Source of the DNA: a bacterium UBA4883
GTDB taxonomy: Bacteria > Bacillota > Clostridia > Oscillospirales > Acutalibacteraceae
DNA length: 16,606 bases
Assembly: GCA_002399225.1 (NCBI GenBank)
Contig: DHDF01000103.1
Span: 44,322-60,927, forward strand
Reading direction: 5' to 3'
Shown here: positions 6,213 through 14,491 of the stretch, one piece after another
How the letters are laid out: every line of letters starts with the position of its first letter
How positions within the stretch are numbered: the first letter of the stretch is position 1
The notes under the pieces: model-generated
What the model was told of the DNA's origin: nothing
Seen by the model: the letters and a program-made list of their open reading frames with translations, nothing else
Database searches by the model: none
Translations under genes and position numbers: made by a program

Positions 6213-7094
6213 ATGAAAAAATCAGGGAAATTTCTGTCCGCATTTCTGGCTCTCTCCATGTCAACCGCCGTGTTTTGCACCTCCGGTGTGTTTGCGGCCG
6301 GTACGCTGAAGAGCGACACCACGGAACCGTTCAGCGTGGGAATGGGGAAAAACTACACGTTTAAAATCACGGCCTCCGGTACGAAGGACAAGCCGGCAGT
6401 CACCGTTGCGAACGGCAGCGCGCTGAAGGTGACATACAAGGGCCGGACTGGCAACAATTATTATTACACCGTGACGGCAACCGGGCAGAACGGCTCTACC
6501 AGCGGCGTTTATATGGCCCTTCCATGGCAGAAGGCAATCCGTTGCTGCATCGTGACGGTCGGCACGCCGCCGACTCCATCCCCCGCGCCTGGGCAGACGA
6601 CACAGCCTTCTGCTTCCAAATCGGTGGACTTGGATAGTCTGAACTATGTGACGGAACAAAATGAAAATTCCAATATCCATTTTTGGGATTTAAACGAAAA
6701 AAATGAAAATGACAGAAATTGCCTTGTTTCCAATGCCGATGTGAGATACAAAAAGGCTTTAGTGATGCGTGTTGGGGAGCCTTATCTGCCGGTGGACAAG
6801 GGTGCATATACCATCTATCGGGATTACTTGCTTAATGGGAGCTATAAAAGGCTGACCGGTGACTTTGCCCTGGCGCAGGTGTCGAGGAACTTTAACATTG
6901 GGAAAATGACAATGAAGGTGTATGGCGACGGGAAACTGCTCTATACCAGCGACCCGGTGTACGCCGATGTTCTTCCACAAAAGGTGGATGTCGATGTTTC
7001 CGGTGTAAAAATGGTGCGAATCGCAATAGAAACGGATTTTGAAAGCGAATGTATCTGTTATGCCGGTTTTTACGGCCCGCAACTGACGAAATGA
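6213..7094 (+). CDS. Secreted Ig-like plus NPCBM-type carbohydrate-binding protein
   Basis: The 293-aa product starts at ATG 6213, about 10 nt after AAAGGGA. Residues 1-29 are a signal peptide (likely cleavage after VFA/AG). Residues about 34-117 are an Ig-like module of the sort seen in clostridial surface proteins, with GKNYTFKITA, then NNYYYTVTATG, then CCIVTVG. A Pro/Thr/Ser linker (118-136) follows. Residues 137-293 resemble the NPCBM fold (novel putative carbohydrate-binding module), with MKVYGDGKLLYTSDPV and VDVDVSGVKMVRIAIET as the typical strands. No catalytic domain is present, so it probably binds glycan outside the cell. It shares the N-terminal layout of the preceding secreted gene. 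I see no P-type promoter in the 105-bp gap, so it is probably transcribed from P3. Confidence 0.75.
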   Translation: MKKSGKFLSAFLALSMSTAVFCTSGVFAAGTLKSDTTEPFSVGMGKNYTFKITASGTKDKPAVTVANGSALKVTYKGRTGNNYYYTVTATGQNGSTSGVYMALPWQKAIRCCIVTVGTPPTPSPAPGQTTQPSASKSVDLDSLNYVTEQNENSNIHFWDLNEKNENDRNCLVSNADVRYKKALVMRVGEPYLPVDKGAYTIYRDYLLNGSYKRLTGDFALAQVSRNFNIGKMTMKVYGDGKLLYTSDPVYADVLPQKVDVDVSGVKMVRIAIETDFESECICYAGFYGPQLTK

Positions 7095-7140
7095 TTCCGC
7101 CGTTGCCGTCGTTTGCAACCAAACTGTGACACTGCAAAAC

Positions 7141-7186
7141 AAAGAGGCGCAGCCGAAGAGAAATTTCTCCGCGGCTGCGCCTCTTT
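7141..7186. terminator. Bidirectional terminator between convergent operons
   Basis: AAAGAGGCGCAGCCG (7141-7155) and its exact complement CGGCTGCGCCTCTTT (7172-7186) form a 15-bp stem. The inner palindrome GAGAAATTTCTC (7158-7169) extends it. It lies between the plus-strand secreted gene ending at 7094 and the minus-strand hydrolase gene ending at 7289, with T-rich flanks on both sides. The arms match hairpin 1 of the repeats at 12693 and 16457. Confidence 0.8.
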
Positions 7187-7288
7187 AGTTCAATTTCAGA
7201 AAGCCCTTTCAGGAGAACGGTTGCGCCTGCTCCTGCGGCTTTTCCAAGTTTTTTCTACGAGTGTTTTGTTTATGGGCATCGGTTCAAA

Positions 7289-8098
7289 TCACTGCGCTGA
7301 TAAGGAATCTGCAAACTCTTTCACGGTTTGATTGAACAGTTCGCTTTCCTCCCAAAATGGGCAATGGCTTGAATTTTTAAAGGTCTTTATGAGGGAGCCC
7401 GGAATCTGGTCGTGAAGCCAGTAACCGGCCTCCGGAGGATTCAGCTTTGGATCTTCACCGAAGAGGATCAGGGTAGGCACTCGAATCCCCTTGACAGACT
7501 CCCTGTAGTCTTCAAAGGTTTGGTTCATGATGATCGCCTCGGCGATCACCGGCGGGATTTTCATCATTTCACCCAGGAAAAATTCGCTTTCCTCTTTTTG
7601 GGGAACGTGCAGCATCAATTGAATCAGCTCTTGATACATCGGCTTTCTGTCTGTCTGAAGTGCGGCGGCCATGTCGCGCAAATCCTGGATGGTCATAACG
7701 CCGTACTGCCACCCCGGCCATGCAAAATCGGAAGCACCCTGATCGACGCAGATGAGCGCTCCCAGTTCATCAGGAAACATGGCGGCATACTCCCACACGA
7801 CCATAGAGCCCATGGACCAGCCGACGAGAATAGGCTTCTTCAGCCCCAGAGCCTGCACCAGTTCATGAAGATCCGAGGCGAAGGTTTTGATGGTGTACCC
7901 GGACATCGGCTTTTCAGATTCCCCATGCCCGCGCAGATCCACTGCAAGGGCCCGATAATTATTTTTGGAAAAATATGGAATCTGCTTTTGAAAGAACGCC
8001 TTGCTGCACACCATCCCGTGAACGAAGATAATCGGCTTGCCCTCGCCCTCATCGACATAATCGAGCGTCACTCCAGATTTTGTCTTAAATTTACTCAT
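7289..8098 (-). CDS. Alpha/beta-hydrolase fold enzyme
   Basis: The 269-aa product starts at the ATG at 8098 (MSKFKTKSG), 11 nt after AAAGGAG. The frame is open further up to 8302, but that extension overlaps the permease gene and lacks a ribosome site. The fold's signatures are all present: the oxyanion segment FVHGM (25-29), DLRGHGES (54-61), the nucleophile elbow GWSMG with Ser95, the acid Asp216 in FGEDPKLNP, and His245 in NSSHCPFWEE. There is no signal peptide, so it is cytoplasmic. The family includes esterases, lipases, amidases and C-C hydrolases, and the substrate cannot be read from sequence. It follows the permease by 119 bp on the same strand, so it may act on something the permease imports. 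That is inference. Confidence 0.9.
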   Translation of the reverse strand: MSKFKTKSGVTLDYVDEGEGKPIIFVHGMVCSKAFFQKQIPYFSKNNYRALAVDLRGHGESEKPMSGYTIKTFASDLHELVQALGLKKPILVGWSMGSMVVWEYAAMFPDELGALICVDQGASDFAWPGWQYGVMTIQDLRDMAAALQTDRKPMYQELIQLMLHVPQKEESEFFLGEMMKIPPVIAEAIIMNQTFEDYRESVKGIRVPTLILFGEDPKLNPPEAGYWLHDQIPGSLIKTFKNSSHCPFWEESELFNQTVKEFADSLSAQ

Positions 8099-8217
8099 TT
8101 GAAAAGCATCTCCTTTTATTTTAATTTGATTGTTATTCATTTTGTAAAACACGCCGCACTGAAAAAACAACACTCTGCAAATGATTTTAAAGACGGATGC
8201 CGGTCTGAGAACGGGCC

Positions 8218-9585
8218 TTACATTTCCAGATTCCCGCGGTTGATCGTATCCCTGAATTTCTGAGAAGTGGAATATCGGATGACTAAATACAGCACGCCGC
8301 ATCCCAGCCAGGTAAAGCCGACAATTTTGCAGCTGGCGCTCGCGTTGATCAGCACATATAAAATTCCAAAAAATCCGAGAAGCGGAAGGATCAGGTTCGA
8401 AATCACTTTCCGTTCTTTCATCTTAATGAAATAATGAGCGATGACGGACAAGTTGACCCCCATGAAGGCGATCATTGCGCCGAAAGCGACAATGTCCGCG
8501 ATGAAGTTCCAGTCAAAGATATAGGCGCCGGCGTAACAGATCACGCTCAGAATCACGATATTCCAAATAGGCGTTTGAAATTTTTCCCCCACATGGGAAA
8601 AAATCCGTTTGGGGATCACTTCATCTCTGCCCATCGAAAAGAGAAGCCGGCTGGCAGACGTAATGCAGGTGCAGGCTGTTGCCAGGCAGAAGAACTGGGT
8701 GATTGTCACCATGATAAAGGAATAGGCCTGGCCTCCGACCATGCTTTGCAGGTCGACATTGATCGTGTCCGGATGAAGAATTTTCGTGTAGTCTGGGAAC
8801 AGCAGGGACGAGACATAAGCCAGCAGACAAAGACAGGTTGCCTGAATGATAATTGCCGTGATAATGGCATGCCCCACTTTTTTCGGCGCAATGGTAGTTT
8901 CTTCCGCAATCGTCGAAATGCCATCGAATCCGAGGCACGACAGGACCGCAAGGGTACTGGCCCCCACAACGCCGGAAATTGTAAACCCGTCGGCGTGAAA
9001 GACCACGTACGGATTGATTAAGGACAGTCCGTGCCTTGTAAGGTAAATCGCCGATAGAACCGAGAAAAGAAGGACGCTGATAAGCTGGAATGCAAAAATA
9101 CTTGTGTTCAGATATTTTTCCAGCTGCAAGCCGAGAATGTTGATAAGGAACACCGCACCTGCCGCAATAGACATCCAGACCGCATATGGAAAAATCGGTA
9201 CGATACGGGCCATGTAAAGTCCGAACAAGATGAAAATAAACAATGGCGTTAAGATATAATCAAGAAGCAGAGTCCAGCCGACCACAAATCCGACTTTCGG
9301 GTTGATGCTTCTGGTTACATAAGTGTATGCGGAACCCGCCGACGGGTAGATTTGGACCATTTTTGCATAGCTTAAACATGTGAAAAAGACCACAATACAT
9401 CCAATCAAAAATGCCAGAAAACTGTGGCCGTGGGATTCGATCTGCGTGTCTCCCAAGTACAGAAAAACCGCTGTAGGAAACATGAAAACCACTCCGAAAA
9501 ACACGAGATCCCAAAAGCCCATAACCCGTTTTAACGGGTTGTTTGCCGGTCCTTTCTCCTCTTCTAAAGTTGCTCCTTTGTTCAT
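8218..9585 (-). CDS. APC-superfamily amino acid/polyamine permease (PuuP-like)
   Basis: The 455-aa product starts at the ATG at 9585, 8 nt after GAGAGGGG. An in-frame GTG at 9603 is possible but would overlap that site. The protein is very hydrophobic, with about 12 predicted transmembrane helices. Family signatures are VFMFPTAVFLYLG in helix 1, YPSAGSAYTY after helix 2 and LGFDGISTIAEET in helix 6, a pattern I associate with the PuuP-type putrescine importer branch of the APC family. It would import an amino acid or polyamine by ion coupling at the cytoplasmic membrane; the exact substrate is not determined. It is the first gene of an operon with the alpha/beta hydrolase, driven by the promoter at 9942-9970. 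Confidence 0.88.
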   Translation of the reverse strand: MNKGATLEEEKGPANNPLKRVMGFWDLVFFGVVFMFPTAVFLYLGDTQIESHGHSFLAFLIGCIVVFFTCLSYAKMVQIYPSAGSAYTYVTRSINPKVGFVVGWTLLLDYILTPLFIFILFGLYMARIVPIFPYAVWMSIAAGAVFLINILGLQLEKYLNTSIFAFQLISVLLFSVLSAIYLTRHGLSLINPYVVFHADGFTISGVVGASTLAVLSCLGFDGISTIAEETTIAPKKVGHAIITAIIIQATCLCLLAYVSSLLFPDYTKILHPDTINVDLQSMVGGQAYSFIMVTITQFFCLATACTCITSASRLLFSMGRDEVIPKRIFSHVGEKFQTPIWNIVILSVICYAGAYIFDWNFIADIVAFGAMIAFMGVNLSVIAHYFIKMKERKVISNLILPLLGFFGILYVLINASASCKIVGFTWLGCGVLYLVIRYSTSQKFRDTINRGNLEM

Positions 9586-9603
9586 GATTTTCCCCTCTCT
9601 CAC

Positions 9604-9941
9604 CTGATGGCTTTAACTATTTGCAGTAATTCAATCTGTCGTTTTTCCCTCCTTTTTCACAGGATTACGGTTCAATATGATGAAATCTTTTTAAAGCAGA
9701 TTGAATACAATGGAATGCATAATATGAGAAATACAAAATATAAAATAAAGGATAACAGTTTTAAACCTCAAGCGTAAGTTCAGAGCAAATGAAATTTTTT
9801 TCAGGATCATAGGGGATCGGAAAGAAACATCGGTCAGGGACAAATCTGAAAAAATCAAATGTGGAATGGTCCTTAAATTTCTGTAACAGATTAGGGACTC
9901 CTCCACCGAAATATCATCTTGATAACGATAATATTTTGGGT
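9604..9941 (-). other. Long 5' leader of the permease operon, no gene seen
   Basis: This is the AT-rich stretch between the predicted promoter and the permease start, about 350 nt of transcript. I find no T-box, lysine, or other riboswitch signature and no clear terminator. A frame of 86 codons (9691-9951) begins within the promoter and has no ribosome site, so I do not call it. A strong AAGGAGGG (plus-strand CCCTCCTT, 9647-9654) lacks an ATG at usual distance. It may serve a TTG or ATT start for a tiny leader peptide, or be chance. Confidence 0.35.
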
Positions 9942-9970
9942 AGGATAGCACTTATTTTTGTAACTGTCAA
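9942..9970 (-). promoter_or_regulatory. sigma-A promoter of the permease-hydrolase operon
   Basis: The minus strand reads TTGACA (plus-strand TGTCAA, 9965-9970), a 17-nt spacer and TATCCT (plus-strand AGGATA, 9942-9947). The -35 is perfect, the -10 matches 4 of 6, and the spacing is optimal. Predicted start is near 9935. Confidence 0.6.
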
Positions 9971-10263
9971 GGTTGTTCCCTGAGTTTCAATGATTTCACT
10001 TGTTTTTTAGTTTAATGTGAATAACTTTCATAAATATCGAAAATTTGCGGCTAAGATTTGGACTTTTTCCGATGCTTTTATGGAAATTTAACCTGAGCCT
10101 TTCATAATTGATAGAGGGACGGCAGCCGGGCGCAGAGTATTGGATTCTTGCCCTTATTTTCCTTATATAGCATGATATCATTGCAAAATTTTATCGCTAA
10201 TCAGGCGGTTTATTTATCCTGGCTTCGCGATTGAAATTCGATCTTTCCGCTGCGTAAGCATAC
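9971..10263. other. Intergenic stretch without a recognisable gene
   Basis: Both strands are broken by stops. The one longer minus-strand frame (9996-10181) has no Shine-Dalgarno site or recognisable motif. It separates the permease promoter from the MATE gene's terminator and may be decayed coding DNA. I see nothing I can name. Confidence 0.4.
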
Positions 10264-10296
10264 AAAAAGCGGTCCATCCTAAAAAGGATGGACCGC
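10264..10296 (-). terminator. Rho-independent terminator of the MATE gene
   Basis: GCGGTCCATCCT (10269-10280) and AGGATGGACCGC (10285-10296) form a perfect 12-bp stem with a four-base loop. On the minus strand the stem is followed by five U (plus-strand A, 10264-10268). It lies about 150 nt past the MATE stop codon. That 3' stretch (10297-10446) holds a short minus-strand frame (…ENSFEAIASAVPPKDSL…) after a stop, possibly a gene relic. Confidence 0.88.
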
Positions 10297-10446
10297 AGAC
10301 TGGGCTTCTGTATTGGTCCTCTGAATCCACTGCTTATATCCTGATAGCTGCCTCTTTGAGCGAATCCTTCGGCGGAACAGCGGATGCAATTGCCTCAAAG
10401 CTGTTTTCGGACACAGGTGCGCGGAATCCTTACTGAACCCTCATCC

Positions 10447-11832
10447 TTAAGGACTTGCTTTTTCAGATAGGAGTTCAGAGGACTGGTTTTTCAAGTGGCG
10501 ATGATAAAATGTGATTTGAAATGGAACGGAGATCACAAAAGTCAAAAAATCCGAAATAGGCTGTGACAGGATGATTCCATTAAGATGAAACAGAGCCGGC
10601 AGGATCAAAATGAGTGGAATAAAACAGATGCCCTGACGACAGCTTGCAAGAAAAGTGGCTTGCTTGCTAAATCCAAGACATTGATACATTTGGTTTACAT
10701 AGGTTGAGTAAGCCATAAACGGCATTACCCCACAGGCAAAGTAAAGCGCCCTGGTACCAATTCGGATAACTTCTTTATCATTTTTGATAAACCAGGCAAT
10801 GACGGCGGGTGCATTCATAGACAGAAGGACCGCTAAGGCGGTGCAAATGACGGTTCCCGCTTTGCAGACAAAGAGAAAGGCTTCACGGACTCTTGCTCTA
10901 TTTTTTGCACCGTAATTATAACCTGCGACCGGCTGAAATCCTTGCCCGATTCCGATGATAATGTTGCGTACAAACATGTAAATTTTGTTTGCAATTGTGA
11001 CTGCGGCAACGGCTGCATCCCCATACACTGCGGCCTGCACATTGAGCAGTGCGGAAGAAAGACTTCCCAGCAGTTGGCGGCATATGGTGGGAAATCCCCT
11101 CTTAACAATCAACAGATAATCCGCTGGATGTCTGCTGATAGAGGGTATCTTGATGAGGACAATGCTCTTTTTTCTTAAGAAGAAGCTTGCTAAAATAAAA
11201 AAACTGATGGTTTGGCTGATCAGGGTCGCAATTGCGGCACCTTCGATCCCCATTTGGAAAGATGAGATAAACAGCGGGTCCAGTATGATGTTCAGAATGC
11301 CGCCTGTACACAACCCCCACATGGCTAAAAAGGCTTCTCCCTCCGAGCGGAGAATGCAGTTCAATACAAATTCGGAACACATGATGGGTGCGCCGATTAA
11401 TATGTATTTTCCATATTTGCACGCATAGGGGAGGATGGTTTGTGTTGCCCCGAGGAATCGCATGAGCCCTTTGAGGGTGGGTAAGTCGACGGCTATTAAG
11501 ATAAATCCAAATAATATTGCCGCAAATAAAGCACTGCTGCCGTATTTATTTGCCTTTTCGTTTTTTTTCGCGCCCAGATTCAGACTAATCAAGCTGTTGG
11601 CCCCCATGCCAAGGCCAAATCCAACAGCTTGTATAATAGACATCAGAGAAAAAACAACTCCGACTGCGGCGGTTGCGCTGGTCCCGATCTGTGCAACAAA
11701 GTAGGTGTCGGCAGTATTGTAAGCGGTTGTGATCAACTGACTGATTACGGTGGGAACTGCAAGGGAAGTTATGAGCTTGGGAATGCTTGTTTTCAGCATC
11801 TTTTCATATTGAGTCTTGCTGTTAAATTTCAT
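10447..11832 (-). CDS. MATE-family multidrug/cation efflux transporter
   Basis: The 461-aa product, a normal MATE length, starts at the ATG at 11832 with a modest GGAG site 11 nt upstream. It has about 12 hydrophobic segments in two halves. The opening segment IPKLITSLAVPTVISQLI, then YNTADTYFVAQIG and GLGMGANSLISLNLGA, is typical of the MATE branch common in Clostridia. The second half repeats the pattern with GIGQGFQPVAGYNYGAKN. Such proteins export drugs or metabolites in exchange for Na+ or H+; the substrate is not predictable. It appears monocistronic, with a terminator at 10264-10296 and a candidate -10 at 11967-11972. Confidence 0.93.
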   Translation of the reverse strand: MKFNSKTQYEKMLKTSIPKLITSLAVPTVISQLITTAYNTADTYFVAQIGTSATAAVGVVFSLMSIIQAVGFGLGMGANSLISLNLGAKKNEKANKYGSSALFAAILFGFILIAVDLPTLKGLMRFLGATQTILPYACKYGKYILIGAPIMCSEFVLNCILRSEGEAFLAMWGLCTGGILNIILDPLFISSFQMGIEGAAIATLISQTISFFILASFFLRKKSIVLIKIPSISRHPADYLLIVKRGFPTICRQLLGSLSSALLNVQAAVYGDAAVAAVTIANKIYMFVRNIIIGIGQGFQPVAGYNYGAKNRARVREAFLFVCKAGTVICTALAVLLSMNAPAVIAWFIKNDKEVIRIGTRALYFACGVMPFMAYSTYVNQMYQCLGFSKQATFLASCRQGICFIPLILILPALFHLNGIILSQPISDFLTFVISVPFQITFYHRHLKNQSSELLSEKASP

Positions 11833-11925
11833 AAATGGTTTTTCTCCAGGTTGTTTTTCATTTCTTATAAAATCAGTAACTTGTTCGGGATATACCCTTT
11901 TACGATTGCTTGTTGAAACGACGGT

Positions 11926-11972
11926 GCGCGCAGTTCAAATCATGACCCGGACTGCGTGCATAAAACATTATA
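11926..11972 (-). promoter_or_regulatory. Candidate MATE promoter -10 and 5' hairpin or operator
   Basis: On the minus strand a perfect TATAAT (plus-strand ATTATA, 11967-11972) lies upstream of the MATE gene, but I find no good -35 at 17 nt. Just downstream is an inverted repeat, GCGCGCAGT (11926-11934) and ACTGCGTGC (11951-11959), with one mismatch. Its place at the predicted transcript start suits an operator for a local repressor or a 5' RNA stem. It has no U-tract, so it is not a terminator. Confidence 0.35.
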
Positions 11973-12147
11973 AGCAATAGAAATTTATTAAAACTATATT
12001 TCGAATACACGGCGTAAGCAAACCGGGGAGTTCAGATAGAGTTTCCCCGAGGTACCAAATTGCCCATAGCGCTTTCCCTGGCCTTTCGGGAGGAAAGAAG
12101 TCCTAAATGCGTTCCCATGTGCTCATCATCAGCAATTCATATTATCA
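11973..12147. other. Intergenic stretch with two weak inverted repeats
   Basis: No gene is seen. CGGGGA (12024-12029) pairs with TCCCCG (12044-12049), and CTTTCC (12072-12077) pairs with GGAAAG (12092-12097). Either could end transcription of the minus-strand gene that stops at 12148, but neither is followed by a convincing U-tract. Confidence 0.25.
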
Positions 12148-12534
12148 TTATATCATTTGGGATGGTTTTGTTATCGCTTCTCTGAATGAAAAAAGCAGAA
12201 TAATCAACCCTACTAGAATCATTAAAATAGATGTGAATTTTTTTGATAATGAACTTCCCATCTCTGTACCAGCAATAGTGTCAAATATCACTAGCAGTAC
12301 AATTGCTGGAACTAATAACAATTCGATAATTATGTTAAAAGTAAATGTATTAACGATAAATTCAACTAAAGCAGCAAATCGCAGATTAATAAGTATCGTT
12401 TTACTAAAGTAATGCCTATCAATTTTATCTCCTGCTGCTTTAAAACAAGCAGGAATACCAGCAAAAAAGGCCCCTAGTAAAATATCCTTCAGATATATTG
12501 GTTTCCATAAAGGGAGCGATGTTAAGAGAAACAC
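12148..12534 (-). CDS. Small membrane protein, unrecognised, start uncertain
   Basis: The frame gives 128 aa from a GTG at 12534 and has at least three strongly hydrophobic segments: DILLGAFFAGIPACF near the start, TFTFNIIIELLLVPAIVLLVIF in the middle and ILMILVGLIILLF near the end. The GTG has no Shine-Dalgarno site. The frame stays open for 23 more codons up to 12603, and that stretch also reads like protein (FRWYLLPEKYAVAL), but contains no ATG, GTG or TTG in a good context. The gene may therefore have lost its 5' end, or it may use a rare start. I do not recognise the family. It lies on the minus strand, downstream of repeat copy A and the MFS gene. Confidence 0.5.
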   Translation of the reverse strand: MFLLTSLPLWKPIYLKDILLGAFFAGIPACFKAAGDKIDRHYFSKTILINLRFAALVEFIVNTFTFNIIIELLLVPAIVLLVIFDTIAGTEMGSSLSKKFTSILMILVGLIILLFSFREAITKPSQMI

Positions 12535-12692
12535 TAAAGCAACAGCATACTTCTCTGGTAATAAATACCATCGGAATTTGCCACACTTTATTATAATAAA
12601 CTTTTAGGGCGTATTTAAACCAATATTTTTTTAATTATAACATCAAAAGGAAAATACAATCCAGATTGTTGGCATTTTAATTATCGATTAGT

Positions 12693-12820
12693 GCACAAAG
12701 TAAGGCGCAGCCGCAGAGTCTTCCTCCACGGCTGCGCCTCTTTTTTCTATTTTATCGCCCGGAATTAAAATAAACGGTACAAGATAGGCCACGAAAGCAT
12801 TTCCTTTCGTGGCCTCGATG
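12693..12820. repeat. Double-hairpin repeat element, copy A
   Basis: This 128-bp sequence recurs at 16457-16585 with about 8 substitutions and one 1-bp indel. Hairpin 1 is AGGCGCAGCCG (12703-12713) with CGGCTGCGCCT (12729-12739), followed on the plus strand by C and six T. Hairpin 2 is a perfect 12-bp stem, AGGCCACGAAAG (12786-12797) with CTTTCGTGGCCT (12804-12815). Between them is an AT-rich spacer. Plus-strand terminator polarity does not suit the flanking minus-strand genes, which favours a dispersed element over a native terminator. The remaining gaps, 12535-12692 and 12821-13002, hold nothing I can name. Confidence 0.85.
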
Positions 12821-13002
12821 GTGCGGGTGATTCGACGACTAAATAAATCATCCATCAAGGACAATTTATCTTGCGGTTGTTGCATGTACTGCAAACAATA
12901 TAAAGTGTCATTAAAGCCATAATGGCTAATTGGAACAATTTGGCCAGCTTCACAGATAATAAACATAATGTGAAGTTCAATCTACACAACTTATTTTTGA
13001 AA

Positions 13003-14271
13003 TTACTTGGCCTCATCTGCTGTGGAACATCTTCTATTAACAATTCCAAATATAACTGTTTCCACAATTAATAGCAAAGCACCAAAATAAAATCCCCATT
13101 CGCCCTTTCCGGTTTTGTCCATAATGAAACCTGTCAGAATCGGCGCTACAATGGATGAAGAGATGCCAAAAAAATTGAATACACCCAACGCCGTCGCTGT
13201 CTTTCGACGGTCGCAACGATCGGATATGTAAGAAATCAGCACCGGGTCTACCGACATTTTCCCTAAAAATCCGTAGACCAGAAGCACAAGCGAAAGTAAT
13301 GTAGAATTGGGTGCTTGCATGGAGAGTACCACAAGCAAAAAGCTGCATATTTCCAGCACTATTATAATCTGCGGTTTTCTGTCGCGAAAACGGTCAGACA
13401 GCCGCGCAAAGAGAAGAGAGCCGGGGACGGCTGTAATAGCAATCAATGCCGTTAGCATACCCGTGGCGGGTCCGGTAATGTTCCTTTCCTTTTCCAATAA
13501 TTCGGGTAGCCACGTCACGATCAGGTAGTAGGAATAACAGGTGGTAAAATAGATGACATAGCAGGAAACCATTGTCAGGCTGAAGAGTTTGTTAGCCGGT
13601 TTGCCTGACAGCGTCAGGGGAGGGTCATCCCTTTCAGGGTCACAGACTTTAGGGGATTGCGTGTTCTCTTGCACATTACACGAAGGATTGCGGATGGCAA
13701 TCATGACCCAAAAAGTCAATAAAATTGTGCAACCGATCGAAATAAAGACCATTGTCTGCCAGGGCAAGTACAGTGTTTTAACCAGAATGCTTGAGCCGAC
13801 CATTCCCAAGATCATTCCTAAAGCAGAGCCGCTGTTGACAATTGCGGTGCAGAAACTTTTCTTTTTTGGTGGTACATACTGAGCAGTCATAGAAAAAGAT
13901 GCTCCGTAATATGCACCGCATCCAATGCCTGCAAGGAGGGCGCCAAAGTAAATCAGTTCAATGTGGTATGCCAGCGCAATGCAAAGTGTCCCGATTGTAA
14001 AAAGGATAAATCCCGGGATTAAAACCTTCTTCTGGCCAAAACGGTCCACGAGCAGTCCAGAGGGGATCTGCATGGCCGTATTCCCAACATAATAGAAACT
14101 GGTAATCAACCCCATGCCAAAATTGCTGTGCGGACCTACTGTTTGCTGAATTTCCGTATAAACAGGTGCGAGCATAGCTCGATAGATCCAAATCACCACC
14201 CACCCCAGGAAAAAAGTCAGCACAATAATCTTCCAATAAGAATAACCGAAATTTCGTTCTGAATGCAGCAT
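13003..14271 (-). CDS. Major facilitator superfamily transporter
   Basis: The 422-aa product starts at the ATG at 14271; the only ribosome site nearby is a weak GGATG. It has about 12 transmembrane helices in two six-helix halves with a hydrophilic central loop (about residues 200-230). The MFS motif A appears after helix 2 as GLLVDRFGQKKVL and in the second half as ARLSDRFRDRK. GALLAGIGCGAYYG in helix 4 matches the glycine-rich helix of the family. It resembles the organic-anion/sugar-acid transporter branch in general layout, but I cannot name a substrate. No partner enzyme adjoins it. The gene lies in a lower-GC, eroded part of the window. Confidence 0.92.
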   Translation of the reverse strand: MLHSERNFGYSYWKIIVLTFFLGWVVIWIYRAMLAPVYTEIQQTVGPHSNFGMGLITSFYYVGNTAMQIPSGLLVDRFGQKKVLIPGFILFTIGTLCIALAYHIELIYFGALLAGIGCGAYYGASFSMTAQYVPPKKKSFCTAIVNSGSALGMILGMVGSSILVKTLYLPWQTMVFISIGCTILLTFWVMIAIRNPSCNVQENTQSPKVCDPERDDPPLTLSGKPANKLFSLTMVSCYVIYFTTCYSYYLIVTWLPELLEKERNITGPATGMLTALIAITAVPGSLLFARLSDRFRDRKPQIIIVLEICSFLLVVLSMQAPNSTLLSLVLLVYGFLGKMSVDPVLISYISDRCDRRKTATALGVFNFFGISSSIVAPILTGFIMDKTGKGEWGFYFGALLLIVETVIFGIVNRRCSTADEAK

Positions 14272-14455
14272 TTATTACATCCATTCTTATGTTGCAACTT
14301 CCATCTTTCCCACACCTTAAGGTTGTCTTCTCGATGGTGCTGCAATAATCTAATCGTTCATTGTTTTAGGAGCTAAAAAAGCTTGGTTTTGCACTCTCTT
14401 TAAATTGTGTTGGTTGATAGTCTATGCGCAGTTCGAAAAAGCTTCTGAAGGTACT

Positions 14456-14479
14456 AAACATTATGCGAAACATTATGCG
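14456..14479. repeat. Tandem 12-bp direct repeat
   Basis: AAACATTATGCG occurs twice back to back (14456-14467 and 14468-14479), between the MFS gene's start and the pseudogene's stop. On the minus strand it is about 190 nt upstream of the MFS gene. It might be a regulator site or a replication-slippage product. Confidence 0.5.
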
Positions 14480-14491
14480 AAGATCTTCTGT

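Noticed and set aside
7270..7295. GGTTCAAATC, like a tRNA T-loop
   Set aside because: No acceptor, anticodon or D stems around it; it overlaps the end of the hydrolase gene. A similar GTTCAAATC at 11932-11940 also lacks a tRNA fold.
8099..8302. N-terminal extension of the alpha/beta hydrolase
   Set aside because: It overlaps the permease gene, has no ribosome site, and the fold begins properly after MSKFKTKSG at 8098.
9691..9951. 86-codon minus-strand frame in the permease leader
   Set aside because: It starts inside the -10/start region of the operon promoter, has no ribosome site and no recognisable motif.
12688..12966. 92-codon minus-strand frame across repeat copy A
   Set aside because: Its second half is the translated hairpin repeat, and copy B does not keep the frame, so it is not a conserved protein.
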